Part shown: positions 19,797 through 27,572 of the stretch, one piece after another
Numbering within the stretch: the stretch's first letter is position 1
Layout: each line of letters starts with the position of its first letter
Origin: Occultella kanbiaonis
GTDB lineage: Bacteria > Actinomycetota > Actinomycetes > Actinomycetales > Beutenbergiaceae
Assembly (NCBI RefSeq): GCF_009708215.1
Contig: NZ_CP046175.1
Location: 3,968,001 to 4,032,000, forward strand
Direction: 5' to 3'
Length of the DNA: 64,000 nt
The notes under the pieces: model-generated
The model's database searches: none
What the model was told of the DNA's origin: nothing
The model's input: the letters and a program-made list of their open reading frames with translations, nothing else
Position numbers and translations under genes: made by a program

Positions 19797-19890
19797 CGGA
19801 AGCGAAGCGACGTCCCCGACTTGATGACGGGAGCCGGAGCCCGCGTGCGAGGAACGAGCACACGGCGACGGCGGCTCCAGTCGGGGGCAC
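19783..19890 (+). repeat. Direct repeat of the tRNA-Arg 3' end (att-like)
   Basis: The 15-mer TCCAGTCGGGGGCAC at the tRNA 3' end (19783-19797) recurs exactly at 19876-19890. The 78 bases between hold no gene. Duplication of a tRNA 3' terminus is the usual trace of site-specific integration, but the interval is too short to be an element, so this would be a scar or a decayed tandem tRNA. Confidence 0.5.
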
Positions 19891-19949
19891 TTCTCATCCC
19901 CGCGGGCCAGGGCTCCGGGTGCGCGGCTGGTACGTGCGGTCCGCGTCGC

Positions 19950-19955
19950 TAGGCT
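19950..19955 (+). promoter_or_regulatory. -10 element for a leaderless transcript
   Basis: TAGGCT followed by exactly 6 bases and then the GTG start at 19962, with no ribosome site. This spacing puts the transcription start on the start codon. aroA has the identical arrangement. Confidence 0.5.
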
Positions 19956-19961
19956 GTGTCG

Positions 19962-20876
19962 GTGACTTCTCCCTCCCCCACCGGCCAACAGTTCGAGATC
20001 CGTGCCGGCGACGCCGTCGCGATCATCACCGAGGTCGGTGCGAACCTCCGACTCTTCCGCGTCGGCGAACGCGACGTGGTGGTGCCCTACGGCGTCGACG
20101 AGCTGCCGCCCGCATCGAACGGCGCGGTGCTGGTGCCGTGGCCGAACCGGATCCGGGACGGCCGCTACACCTGGGACGGCCAGGAACTGCAGCTCCCGCT
20201 GACCGAGCCGGAACGGGGCACCGCCCTGCACGGCCTCGTCTGCTGGCAGCGGTGGACCGTGCTCGAGCACACGGCGGACACCGTCGAGCTGCGCCTGGAC
20301 CCGGCGGCCACGCCCGGCTACCCGTTCCAGGTCAGCACCCGGATCCGCTACTCGATCGGTGCGGACGGCCTCTCCATCACCGCGACCACCGCGAACATCG
20401 GCTCCGCCGCCGCCCCGTACGGGATCGGGTTCCACCCGTGGCTCTCCCCCGGACCCGGCAGCCTCGACGACGCCGAGCTACAGCTCGACGCGACGGCATG
20501 GATCCCGACGGACGAGCGGCTGCTGCCCACGGGCGTCGCCGAGATCCCCGAGGACCTGGACTTCCGGGAGCCGCGGCGGATGGGCCGGACGGCGCTCGAC
20601 GACGCGTTCGTGGGTGCGCTCTACGACGACCGGGGCCTGTCCTGGCTGCGGCTGCGCGGCACCGACGGACGCCTGGCGTCGGTGTGGATGGACGAGTCGC
20701 TGCGGACCTGGCAGATGTGCACCGGTGACGAGGTGGCCGCCCCGCAGGCGCGTCGCACCGGCCTGGCCGCCGAGCCCATGACGTGCGTGGCGGACGCCTT
20801 CCGTAGCGGAGAGCGGCTGATCCGGCTGAAGCCGGGTGCCGACCACACGGTGCGCTGGGGCCTGCGGCTCGACTGA
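19962..20876 (+). CDS. Aldose 1-epimerase family protein
   Basis: About 304 residues of the GalM-like beta-sandwich fold. The substrate-binding and catalytic pattern is recognisable: PWPNRIRDGRYTWDG, HGLVCWQRW (first catalytic-type His), YGIGFHPWLSPG (second His) and a late Glu in the VAAPQARRTGLAAEPMTC region. The family interconverts alpha and beta anomers of free or phosphorylated hexoses; the substrate cannot be stated. The GTG at 19962 was chosen because it fits the leaderless promoter; a GTG at 19956 is in frame. It stands alone, with convergent M23 peptidase downstream. Confidence 0.85.
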   Translation: MTSPSPTGQQFEIRAGDAVAIITEVGANLRLFRVGERDVVVPYGVDELPPASNGAVLVPWPNRIRDGRYTWDGQELQLPLTEPERGTALHGLVCWQRWTVLEHTADTVELRLDPAATPGYPFQVSTRIRYSIGADGLSITATTANIGSAAAPYGIGFHPWLSPGPGSLDDAELQLDATAWIPTDERLLPTGVAEIPEDLDFREPRRMGRTALDDAFVGALYDDRGLSWLRLRGTDGRLASVWMDESLRTWQMCTGDEVAAPQARRTGLAAEPMTCVADAFRSGERLIRLKPGADHTVRWGLRLD

Positions 20877-20884
20877 GCGGCAGG

Positions 20885-20916
20885 GATCGGGCCCGGGCAC
20901 GCCCGGGTGGCCGATC
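20885..20916. terminator. Bidirectional hairpin between convergent genes
   Basis: GATCGG...CCGATC outer arms and CCCGGG...CCCGGG inner arms with a 4-base loop, placed between the stops of the epimerase-like gene and the M23 peptidase gene. Very stable stem with no T-run, as usual in GC-rich actinobacteria. Confidence 0.6.
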
Positions 20917-20935
20917 GGGGCCGGTGCGGGGGCGC

Positions 20936-22333
20936 TCAGCCCTCGGAGCAGAGCGGCGTGTCGCTGGTGAGCGGTGCCGCCTCGTGCTCGGCCAGCCAGG
21001 CCTCCGGGTCGACCGTGGTGAGGGCCTCGTCGAGGTGGATCTCCAGGTGCAGGTGCGGGCCGGTGGAGTTCCCGTAGGAGCCGACCGCGCCGATCACCTC
21101 ACCGGCCGTGACGACGTCGCCGACGTCGACGAAGACGCCGTTCGGGTACATGTGGACGTACCAGGACCAGATCGGCTCGCCGTCGATCTCGTGCTGGACG
21201 ATCACGAGCATCCCGGACCTGCCGTCCTTGCCACCGCCGGCGTAGATGACCTCGCCGTCCGCGATGGAGTGGATCGGGGTCCCTGCCGCCGCGGCCATGT
21301 CCAGCCCGGTGTGCTCGGAGTAGCTGCCGTAGATCGGGTGGGAGCGGTAGCCGTAGCGCGAGGTGAGCGAATAGGAGCCCGCCGTGATCGGCATGACCAG
21401 GTCCACCGGGGTCACGGTGGTCTCGGCGGCCACCACGCCGTTGGCCTCGAGGCCGGCCGTGCCACAGGTGAGCTCGTCGCGGGAGCCGTTGTCCCGGCTG
21501 GCCGCGGCGAGGGCGCGGGCGCGGGCCTCGGGGTCGGCGGCCAGGGCCTGGGTGCCGTCGGCGGGGACGTAGGCGCCGCCCGCGAGGATATCCAGCGCGC
21601 TGGCCGCGGCAAGGCTCTGGGTGGTCGCCTCGGCCGAGGGTCGGTCAGGGAGCGCGGCGCCGGTCAGCGGCACGACGGTCGTCGCGATGCCGAGGGCGGC
21701 CAGGACCGCGAGCCTTGGCACCCAACGGTGCACCCGGGGCTGCTCGGTCGTCGACTTCCGGCCGGCCGGTCGGTTGCCGCCCGCCGGGCGGCGGCCGCCG
21801 GGGCGGAACAGAGACCGCGTCGAGGTCGGTGTGGAGGTGGTCGCGGTGTCCGAAGGATCGGCGACGGCGGCAGCGACCTTGTCGTCGAGCGTCTCGTCGG
21901 CCGCGGGGTCGTCCTTTGCGTCGCCGGTGGCTGCGTCCTCCGTGGCCCCGTCGTCGGTGGCATTCACGACGTCGTGGGCGTTCGAGTCCTCGTCGGGGTC
22001 CGGGTCCTCATGGGCCTTGGGGTCCTCGTCGGTCTCCAGGTCCTCGTCGAGGTCCGTGTCCTCGCGGTCCGGGACGACATCGGCCTCGTCGGGATCCGGC
22101 GCCGTCTCGGCGTCCTGGACCTCGGTGACGGCGTCGGTCGTGACCTCGGGCCCGACCGGCTCGTCGGTCGGATCGACCGCTTCGGCCTGCGCCAGGGACG
22201 CCACGTACTCGGCAGCGCGGGCGGCGGCTTCGGCGGCGCGCTCCTGCTCGCGGATCTGACGGCGGGTCGGGGACGTGGCAGTGACCTCAGGGGTCGCGAG
22301 ATCGTCAGCGGGCAGATCACGCTGAGAACTCAC
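20936..22333 (-). CDS. Membrane-anchored M23 family metallopeptidase with acidic cytoplasmic region
   Basis: 465 residues. Residues 1-200 are a charged, Asp/Glu-rich and probably disordered cytoplasmic segment. One membrane helix follows (about 204-227), then about 100 linker residues and a C-terminal LytM/M23 zinc peptidase domain. The zinc ligands are visible: HTGLD (His and Asp) and the late HLHLE triplet, with the typical SYGNSTGPHLHLE block. It probably cuts or remodels peptidoglycan cross-links. The GTG at 22333 has a GGAGG ribosome site. Confidence 0.9.
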   Translation of the reverse strand: MSSQRDLPADDLATPEVTATSPTRRQIREQERAAEAAARAAEYVASLAQAEAVDPTDEPVGPEVTTDAVTEVQDAETAPDPDEADVVPDREDTDLDEDLETDEDPKAHEDPDPDEDSNAHDVVNATDDGATEDAATGDAKDDPAADETLDDKVAAAVADPSDTATTSTPTSTRSLFRPGGRRPAGGNRPAGRKSTTEQPRVHRWVPRLAVLAALGIATTVVPLTGAALPDRPSAEATTQSLAAASALDILAGGAYVPADGTQALAADPEARARALAAASRDNGSRDELTCGTAGLEANGVVAAETTVTPVDLVMPITAGSYSLTSRYGYRSHPIYGSYSEHTGLDMAAAAGTPIHSIADGEVIYAGGGKDGRSGMLVIVQHEIDGEPIWSWYVHMYPNGVFVDVGDVVTAGEVIGAVGSYGNSTGPHLHLEIHLDEALTTVDPEAWLAEHEAAPLTSDTPLCSEG

Positions 22334-22569
22334 ACGGCCTCCGGGGGAAAGGTGTTTGACACAGGTGGAACGAGGGACAGCACTTCGGGGGTTTCAGGAT
22401 CGCGGGCGGTAGGGGGCCCGCCAGGACCGGATCACGAAACCATAACGGATGCCGTTGAATCGGTCCAGATCCTGTGAGCGAACCCACGCCACGCGCCGGG
22501 GCACCTTAGGCAGGATCGGCGGCCGGGATCAAACCGATGGGGGCCATGGCGCGTCGGCGGGCGCCTCGG
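22334..22569. other. Intergenic region upstream of the M23 gene, no gene seen
   Basis: 236 bases between the CNNM stop and the M23 start. It includes a weak TATGGT -10 candidate on the minus strand near 22436-22441. I looked for a c-di-AMP (ydaO) riboswitch, common before actinobacterial wall hydrolases, and could not recognise its core. Confidence 0.4.
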
Positions 22570-23679
22570 TCATCGCTGTTGGGCCCGCTGCATCGAGTCA
22601 CGGACCTCGCCGACCAGCTCCTCGAGGATGTCCTCCAGGAACACGACGCCGATCCGCTCCGGCGCCGCCTCGCCGTCGGTTCCGACGCCGGGCGCGAGCA
22701 TCTCACCGGCGCCGATCCCGGCCTCCGGTGCGGCACTGATGGCGGCCAGGTGAGCCCCGGTGCGCTGCATCGCGGCGAGCACGTCCTCGATCTCGTCCCC
22801 GGTGGCGGCCATGGCCATCGGCCGGACCCGCCAGTCCGGCACCGGCGCCCGGCGCAGGGCGTCGGTATCGGCGTAGAGGACATCCTTGATGTGCAGGTAG
22901 CCGGTGATCGCCGCGCCTTGCGTGACCGGGAAACGGGAGTACCCGGTCTTGGCGACCGCGTGCTCCACCTCCTCGGGCGTACACCCCAGGGGCAGCGTGA
23001 CCAGCTTCTCCACGGCCACCATCACGGTGCCGGCGGTGGCCTCGGAGAACTCGATGGCGCCGGTGAGCAGGCCGAGTTCGTCGTCGAGCAACCCCTCGGC
23101 CTGGGACCGCTCCACGATCGCCGCGACCTCCTCGGCGGTGAAGGTCGAGGTCACCTCGTCCTTGGGTTCGACCCCGCCGAGCCGCAGGATCGCGTTCGCC
23201 AGCCAGTTCAGGAAGCGGATCACCGGGGAGAGCACCCGGGAGATCCACACCAGCGGTGGGGCGAACCACAGCACCGCGCGCTCCGGCGCGGACACGGCCA
23301 GGTTCTTCGGCACCATCTCGCCCAGGACCACGTGCAGGTAGACCACGATCGCGAGCGCGACCACGAAGCCGACCACGTGGCTGGCCTCGGCGGGCAGGCC
23401 AACGGCGATCAGGGGGCCCTCGACCAGGTGCGCGATCGCCGGTTCGGCGACGGCCCCGATCCCGGTGGAGCAGATCGTGATGCCCAGCTGGGCGCAGGCG
23501 AGCATGAGCGAGACGTTCTCGATGGCCCACAGGGCCGTGCGCGCGGCCCGGGAGCCGGACTCCGCGATCGGCTCGATCTGGGATCGCCGCGCGGACATGA
23601 TCGCGAACTCGGCACCCACGAAGAACGCGTTCGCGCCGAGCAGCACGAGCGCCAGGATGAGCGCGGTCGAGGAACTCAT
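22570..23679 (-). CDS. CNNM/CBS-domain transport protein, second of a pair
   Basis: 369 residues: a CNNM (DUF21) domain with about four membrane helices (residues 1-200), then paired CBS domains (about 205-330). It ends soon after DILEELVGEV and lacks the CorC/HlyC C-terminal domain that its partner has. CNNM proteins handle Mg2+ or related cations. The ATG overlaps the upstream paralogue's stop as ATGA, so the two are co-translated and may form a heterodimer. Confidence 0.9.
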   Translation of the reverse strand: MSSSTALILALVLLGANAFFVGAEFAIMSARRSQIEPIAESGSRAARTALWAIENVSLMLACAQLGITICSTGIGAVAEPAIAHLVEGPLIAVGLPAEASHVVGFVVALAIVVYLHVVLGEMVPKNLAVSAPERAVLWFAPPLVWISRVLSPVIRFLNWLANAILRLGGVEPKDEVTSTFTAEEVAAIVERSQAEGLLDDELGLLTGAIEFSEATAGTVMVAVEKLVTLPLGCTPEEVEHAVAKTGYSRFPVTQGAAITGYLHIKDVLYADTDALRRAPVPDWRVRPMAMAATGDEIEDVLAAMQRTGAHLAAISAAPEAGIGAGEMLAPGVGTDGEAAPERIGVVFLEDILEELVGEVRDSMQRAQQR

Positions 23680-24995
23680 CGGTCCTCGCTCTCGGCAGCG
23701 GATTCGGCCGCGCGGACCTGGATCGTGTCCACCCGCCGGGAGTCCATGGTCTGCACCCGCAGTGTCACGCCGGGCACCTCGACCTCGTCGCCCACGGCGG
23801 GCAGGCGCCCGAGCGCGGTCATCACCAGACCGCCCAACGTCTCGTAGGGAGCCTCGTCCGGGACCACCAGCCCGGTCTGCTGGTACAGCTCGTCGGGTCG
23901 CAGGCTGCCCGGCACGATCCAGGTGCGGGCCGGACCGGGCCGCACCACCCGCCGTCGACGGTCGTGCTCGTCGGCCACCTCCCCGACCAGCTCCTCGACG
24001 ACGTCCTCGAGGGTGACCACCCCGGACGTGCCGCCGTACTCGTCGACGACCACCGCCATCTGCAGACCGTCGCGCAGTTCCACCAGGAGCGGTCCGAGCC
24101 GGATCGTCTCCGGGACCTGGGGCGCCTCATCCATCAATGCCCCGACGGGCACCTCCCCGCGGCGTTCGTACGGCACCGCGATGGCCCGCCGCAGCTGGAC
24201 GATGCCGACCACCTCGTCCGGTGAGGCGTCGATGACCGGGAACCTGGAGTGCCCGGTCGACCGGGCCAGGGCGAGCAGGTCGGTCGCGCGGGTGTCCCGG
24301 TCCACCGCGTGCATCCGCATCCGGTCCGTCATCACGTCGACGGCGGTGAGCCGGCCGAGGCCGATCGACCGGGTCAGCAGGGTGGCGGTGGACATCTCGA
24401 GCGTGCCCGCCTTCGCGGAATGCCGCACCAACGCGGCCAGTTCCGTTGCGGACCGGCCGCCGCTGAGTTCCTCGCGGGGCTCGACCCCGAACATCCGCAG
24501 CACCCGGTTCGCCGAGCCGTTCAGCACCGTGATCATCGGCCGCAGCGCGGTCGTGAAGGCGTGCTGGAACGGGATGACCGTCTTGGCCACCTTCATCGGG
24601 TCCGAGATCGCCCAGTTCTTCGGGACCAGCTCCCCGAAGATCATCGAGAACGTGTTCACGACCACGAGGCTGACGACGACCGCCACGGCTGTCGCGATCG
24701 CCGTCGTCAGGCCGGTGCGCCCCAGCGGCACCGCGACCAGATTCGCGACGGCTGCCTGCATCGTGTAGCCGAGCAGCACCGTGGTCACGGTGATCCCGAC
24801 CTGCGCACCGGAGAGTTCGGTGGACAGGTGTCGTAGCGCCCGCGCGAGCAGTCCGGCGCGCTTGTCCCCGGCGGCGCTGCGCCGGTCGACTCCTGCCGGG
24901 TCGAGCGCCACCAGCGCGAACTCCGCGGAGACGAACAGTGCGGTCCCTGCGGTCAGTACCACCCCGAGCAGCACCAGCAACCAGTCGACGATCAT
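23676..24995 (-). CDS. CNNM/CBS/CorC-domain transport protein, first of a pair
   Basis: 439 residues: CNNM domain (1-205), two CBS domains (about 215-335, ending VVTLEDVVEELVGEVADEHD) and a CorC_HlyC domain (about 350-435, WIVPGSLRPDELYQQTGL). Probable Mg2+/cation efflux or sensing in the inner membrane. It is transcribed divergently from the two-component system; the 112-base gap at 24996-25107 should hold both promoters. Confidence 0.9.
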   Translation of the reverse strand: MIVDWLLVLLGVVLTAGTALFVSAEFALVALDPAGVDRRSAAGDKRAGLLARALRHLSTELSGAQVGITVTTVLLGYTMQAAVANLVAVPLGRTGLTTAIATAVAVVVSLVVVNTFSMIFGELVPKNWAISDPMKVAKTVIPFQHAFTTALRPMITVLNGSANRVLRMFGVEPREELSGGRSATELAALVRHSAKAGTLEMSTATLLTRSIGLGRLTAVDVMTDRMRMHAVDRDTRATDLLALARSTGHSRFPVIDASPDEVVGIVQLRRAIAVPYERRGEVPVGALMDEAPQVPETIRLGPLLVELRDGLQMAVVVDEYGGTSGVVTLEDVVEELVGEVADEHDRRRRVVRPGPARTWIVPGSLRPDELYQQTGLVVPDEAPYETLGGLVMTALGRLPAVGDEVEVPGVTLRVQTMDSRRVDTIQVRAAESAAESEDR

Positions 24996-25107
24996 CGGAT
25001 GAGACCGAGGGCCCTTCGACGGGTGGCGGCGGGATGGCCAGACATAGTGGGGCCAGAGTAGCGCTCACCTCCCGGACCCCGAGGCTCGCGTGTGCCACAG
25101 TTTCCCC

Positions 25108-25833
25108 ATGTCGACCGCGCAGCCGAACACCTCAGTGCTCATCGTCGAGGACGAACCGGAGATCGCCGCCCAGATCGCCCGCCGGCTCCAGGCGGAGGGC
25201 TGGACGCCACACATCGCCGGTGACGGCCCCTCCGGGGTGGAGGCGGCCGCCACGGTGCGTCCGGACCTGATCGTGCTCGACGTGATGCTGCCCGGGATCG
25301 ACGGCCTCGAGGTGTGCCGCCGGATCCAGGCCGAGCAGGCCACCAACGGACGCCCGCCCACCCCGATCCTGATGCTGACCGCCCGTGACGACGAGACCGA
25401 CATGCTCGTCGGGCTGGGCGTCGGCGCGGACGACTACATGACGAAGCCGTTCTCGATGCGCGAGCTGTTGGCCCGCCTGAAGGTGCTGCTGCGCCGGGTG
25501 GAGCGGTCCCGGCAGGCGCCGGCGACGGCGTCCGGTGAGCCGCCGATGGTGCTCGGCGACCTGATCATCGACCGGGCCGCACGCCGGGTGAACCGGTCCG
25601 GCGAGGAGGCGCACCTGACCCCCACGGAGTTCGACCTGCTGGTCTGCCTGGCGCAGAGCCCGCGGACGGTGCTCTCCCGCGAGCGCCTGCTCGCGGAGGT
25701 CTGGGACTGGGCCGACGCGTCCGGCACCCGCACCGTCGACTCGCACGTGAAGGCCCTCCGGCGCAAGCTCGGCTCGGACCTGATCCGTACCGTCCACGGG
25801 GTCGGGTACGCCCTCGAGCCCTCGGCCGGCTGA
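25108..25833 (+). CDS. OmpR/PhoB-family response regulator
   Basis: 241 residues. Receiver domain (about 8-125) has acidic pocket EDE, phospho-acceptor Asp near residue 58 in IVLDVMLPGIDG, and the conserved Lys in DDYMTKPFSMRELL. The C-terminal winged helix (about 150-238) shows LTPTEFDLLVCLAQSPRTVLSRERLL and the recognition-helix region TRTVDSHVKALRRKLG. The ATG at 25108 fits the domain boundary; a GTG six codons upstream is in frame. Forms a pair with the kinase 42 bases downstream. Confidence 0.93.
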   Translation: MSTAQPNTSVLIVEDEPEIAAQIARRLQAEGWTPHIAGDGPSGVEAAATVRPDLIVLDVMLPGIDGLEVCRRIQAEQATNGRPPTPILMLTARDDETDMLVGLGVGADDYMTKPFSMRELLARLKVLLRRVERSRQAPATASGEPPMVLGDLIIDRAARRVNRSGEEAHLTPTEFDLLVCLAQSPRTVLSRERLLAEVWDWADASGTRTVDSHVKALRRKLGSDLIRTVHGVGYALEPSAG

Positions 25834-25875
25834 CCACGCAACCGATCCCCGCGCCACCGCGATGAAGCCGCATCC

Positions 25876-27021
25876 ATGAGCACCCCGCACGTCCGGCACG
25901 CCCGTTCCACCGAAGTGAGCTGGTGGCGACGGACCCTGTCCCTGGTGGGTGACCTGCGCCCGCTGGACCCGATGCGCTCGATCAAGATGAAGCTGATCGT
26001 GATCATCGCGGCGACGGTCGCCATGTACACGCTCGTCACCTGGGCCGGGATCCGGTTCGGGTTCGGGGTGCTGAACACGTTCCCGTTCGCGCTCGGGGCC
26101 TCGCTGATCCTCACCCAGATCCTCGCCCGTGGGATGACCCGGCCGCTGCGGGAGATGACCGCCGCGGCCCGTTCGATGGCGCGCGGCGACTACACCACCC
26201 GGGTCCACACGAACAGCCAGGACGAGGTCGGCGAGCTCGCGGCCGCGTTCAACTCGATGGCCCAGGACCTGGACACCCTCGATGCCCAGCGCCGGGAGAT
26301 GGTGGCCAACGTCTCGCACGAGTTGCGCACCCCGGTGGCCGCGCTGCGCGCGCAGCTGGAGAACATGGCCGACGGCGTGGTGGAACCGGACCCGGACGCT
26401 CTCGAGGGGGCGCTCACGCAGATCGAGCGGCTCTCCCGGCTGATCACCTACCTGCTGGACCTGTCCCGGCTGGAGGCCGGTGCGGCCAGCCTGGCGCTCA
26501 CCGAGTTCGAGGTGCAGGAGTTCCTCGACGACGTCGCCACCCAGGCGCGGCACGCGGCCGCCGGTTTCGGGCGGGACCTGCGCTGGGAGGTGTCGACGCT
26601 GCCCCCGGACCTGCACCTGACGGCCGACGAGGAGCGCCTGCGACAGGTCATCTCCAACCTGCTCGGGAACGCGTCCCGGCACTCTCCCCGCGGTGGCACC
26701 GTCTCCCTGCGCGGCCGGTACTCGGCCACGACCGACGAGGTCGTGATCGAGGTGCTCGACGAGGGTCAGGGGATCCCGGTCTCGGACCGGGAGAAGGTCT
26801 TCGAGCGGTTCGAGCGTGGCAACGCGCCGGCCCAGCGCGGCGGGCTGTCCACCGGCGGCACCGGGCTCGGGCTCGCCATCGCCCGCTGGGCGGTGAGCCT
26901 GCACGGCGGCATGATCGCGGTGGCGGATCCGCCGGGCGGCACCGGCGCCATGCTGCGGGTGACACTGCCGGCCCGTGGGCCGGCCGAGGGCCGCGCCCAC
27001 CCCACCGCGCCGGGCACCTGA
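25876..27021 (+). CDS. Sensor histidine kinase
   Basis: 381 residues. Two membrane helices (about 38-58 and 65-84) are joined by a very short loop, so there is no sizeable extracellular sensor. HAMP follows (about 85-138), then the phospho-acceptor His near residue 148 in NVSHELRTPVAAL, N-box NLLGNASRHS, G1 DEGQGIP, F-box FERFERG and G2 GGTGLGLAI. It probably senses the membrane itself or a partner protein. Expected to phosphorylate the adjacent regulator. Confidence 0.93.
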   Translation: MSTPHVRHARSTEVSWWRRTLSLVGDLRPLDPMRSIKMKLIVIIAATVAMYTLVTWAGIRFGFGVLNTFPFALGASLILTQILARGMTRPLREMTAAARSMARGDYTTRVHTNSQDEVGELAAAFNSMAQDLDTLDAQRREMVANVSHELRTPVAALRAQLENMADGVVEPDPDALEGALTQIERLSRLITYLLDLSRLEAGAASLALTEFEVQEFLDDVATQARHAAAGFGRDLRWEVSTLPPDLHLTADEERLRQVISNLLGNASRHSPRGGTVSLRGRYSATTDEVVIEVLDEGQGIPVSDREKVFERFERGNAPAQRGGLSTGGTGLGLAIARWAVSLHGGMIAVADPPGGTGAMLRVTLPARGPAEGRAHPTAPGT

Positions 27022-27100
27022 GCGCGGGTCGCCGAGCCACGGTGACGGTACCGACCCGCACGTCGGGGTCGGGGAACACAGGCCCCCGGCCAGGGAACGC

Positions 27101-27316
27101 CGCTCCACTGACTCGAGACGTCGATCCACCCACCCCCGACCCGCATCTCGCGTCAGCGGAACAAGCGCACCGGCCAGGGCCTGCCGCTCCACCGACGCGA
27201 AACGTCGATCCACCCACCCCAGACCCGCACCTCGCGTCAGCGGAACACGCGCCCCGCTCCACTGACTCGAAACGTCGATCCGCCCACGCCCGACCCGCAC
27301 CTCGCGTCAGCGGAAC
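27101..27316. repeat. Three copies of a 62-bp intergenic repeat
   Basis: Near-identical 62-base units at 27101-27162, 27185-27246 and 27255-27316, each beginning CGCTCCACTGACTCGA (or a close variant), containing ACGTCGATCC and ending CTCGCGTCAGCGGAAC. Spacers are 22 and 8 bases. A degenerate fragment of the same kind precedes the first unit from about 27053. No protein family is encoded. The remainder of 27022-27572 contains only the kgd upstream region. Confidence 0.85.
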
Positions 27317-27514
27317 GGGGCCTGCGTGGTCGCGGACCTGCTGCTGGCTCACCAGGTGCCAGGCAGCCGCCCACAGGCAGTCCACAGCAACCGCGGCGGC
27401 GGAGGAGACGAAACGTTGACCAGCGTTTGAATGACCACAGTCGGCTCGGGTCCGCCGCATCACATTTTGGCGTGGCAGGCGTGCTCCGGTGAGGTTTCCG
27501 TGTTGTTCGTCACC

Positions 27515-27520
27515 TAGGCT
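27515..27520 (+). promoter_or_regulatory. Candidate -10 element upstream of kgd
   Basis: TAGGCT 52 bases before the kgd start, the same hexamer as at three other promoters in the window. A second candidate is TTGACC at 27416-27421 as a -35 without a clear -10. Low certainty. Confidence 0.3.
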
Positions 27521-27572
27521 TGAGGGAACGAACCCGCACCCCAGCTACCTTTCGGAAGAGGGCGATCCTCGA

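Noticed and set aside
19707-20435. 242-codon minus-strand frame spanning the tRNA and the epimerase-like gene
   Set aside because: It crosses a tRNA gene and lies opposite a well-supported coding gene; no homology seen.
22334-22569. Possible c-di-AMP (ydaO) riboswitch before the M23 peptidase gene
   Set aside because: Expected from gene context, but I could not find the conserved core or pairing; a covariance search would be needed.
27022-27480. Minus-strand frames across the 62-bp repeats giving a repetitive peptide (GWVDRRF-SVER)
   Set aside because: No start with ribosome site, spacers shift the frame between copies, and no known protein family; treated as a DNA repeat.
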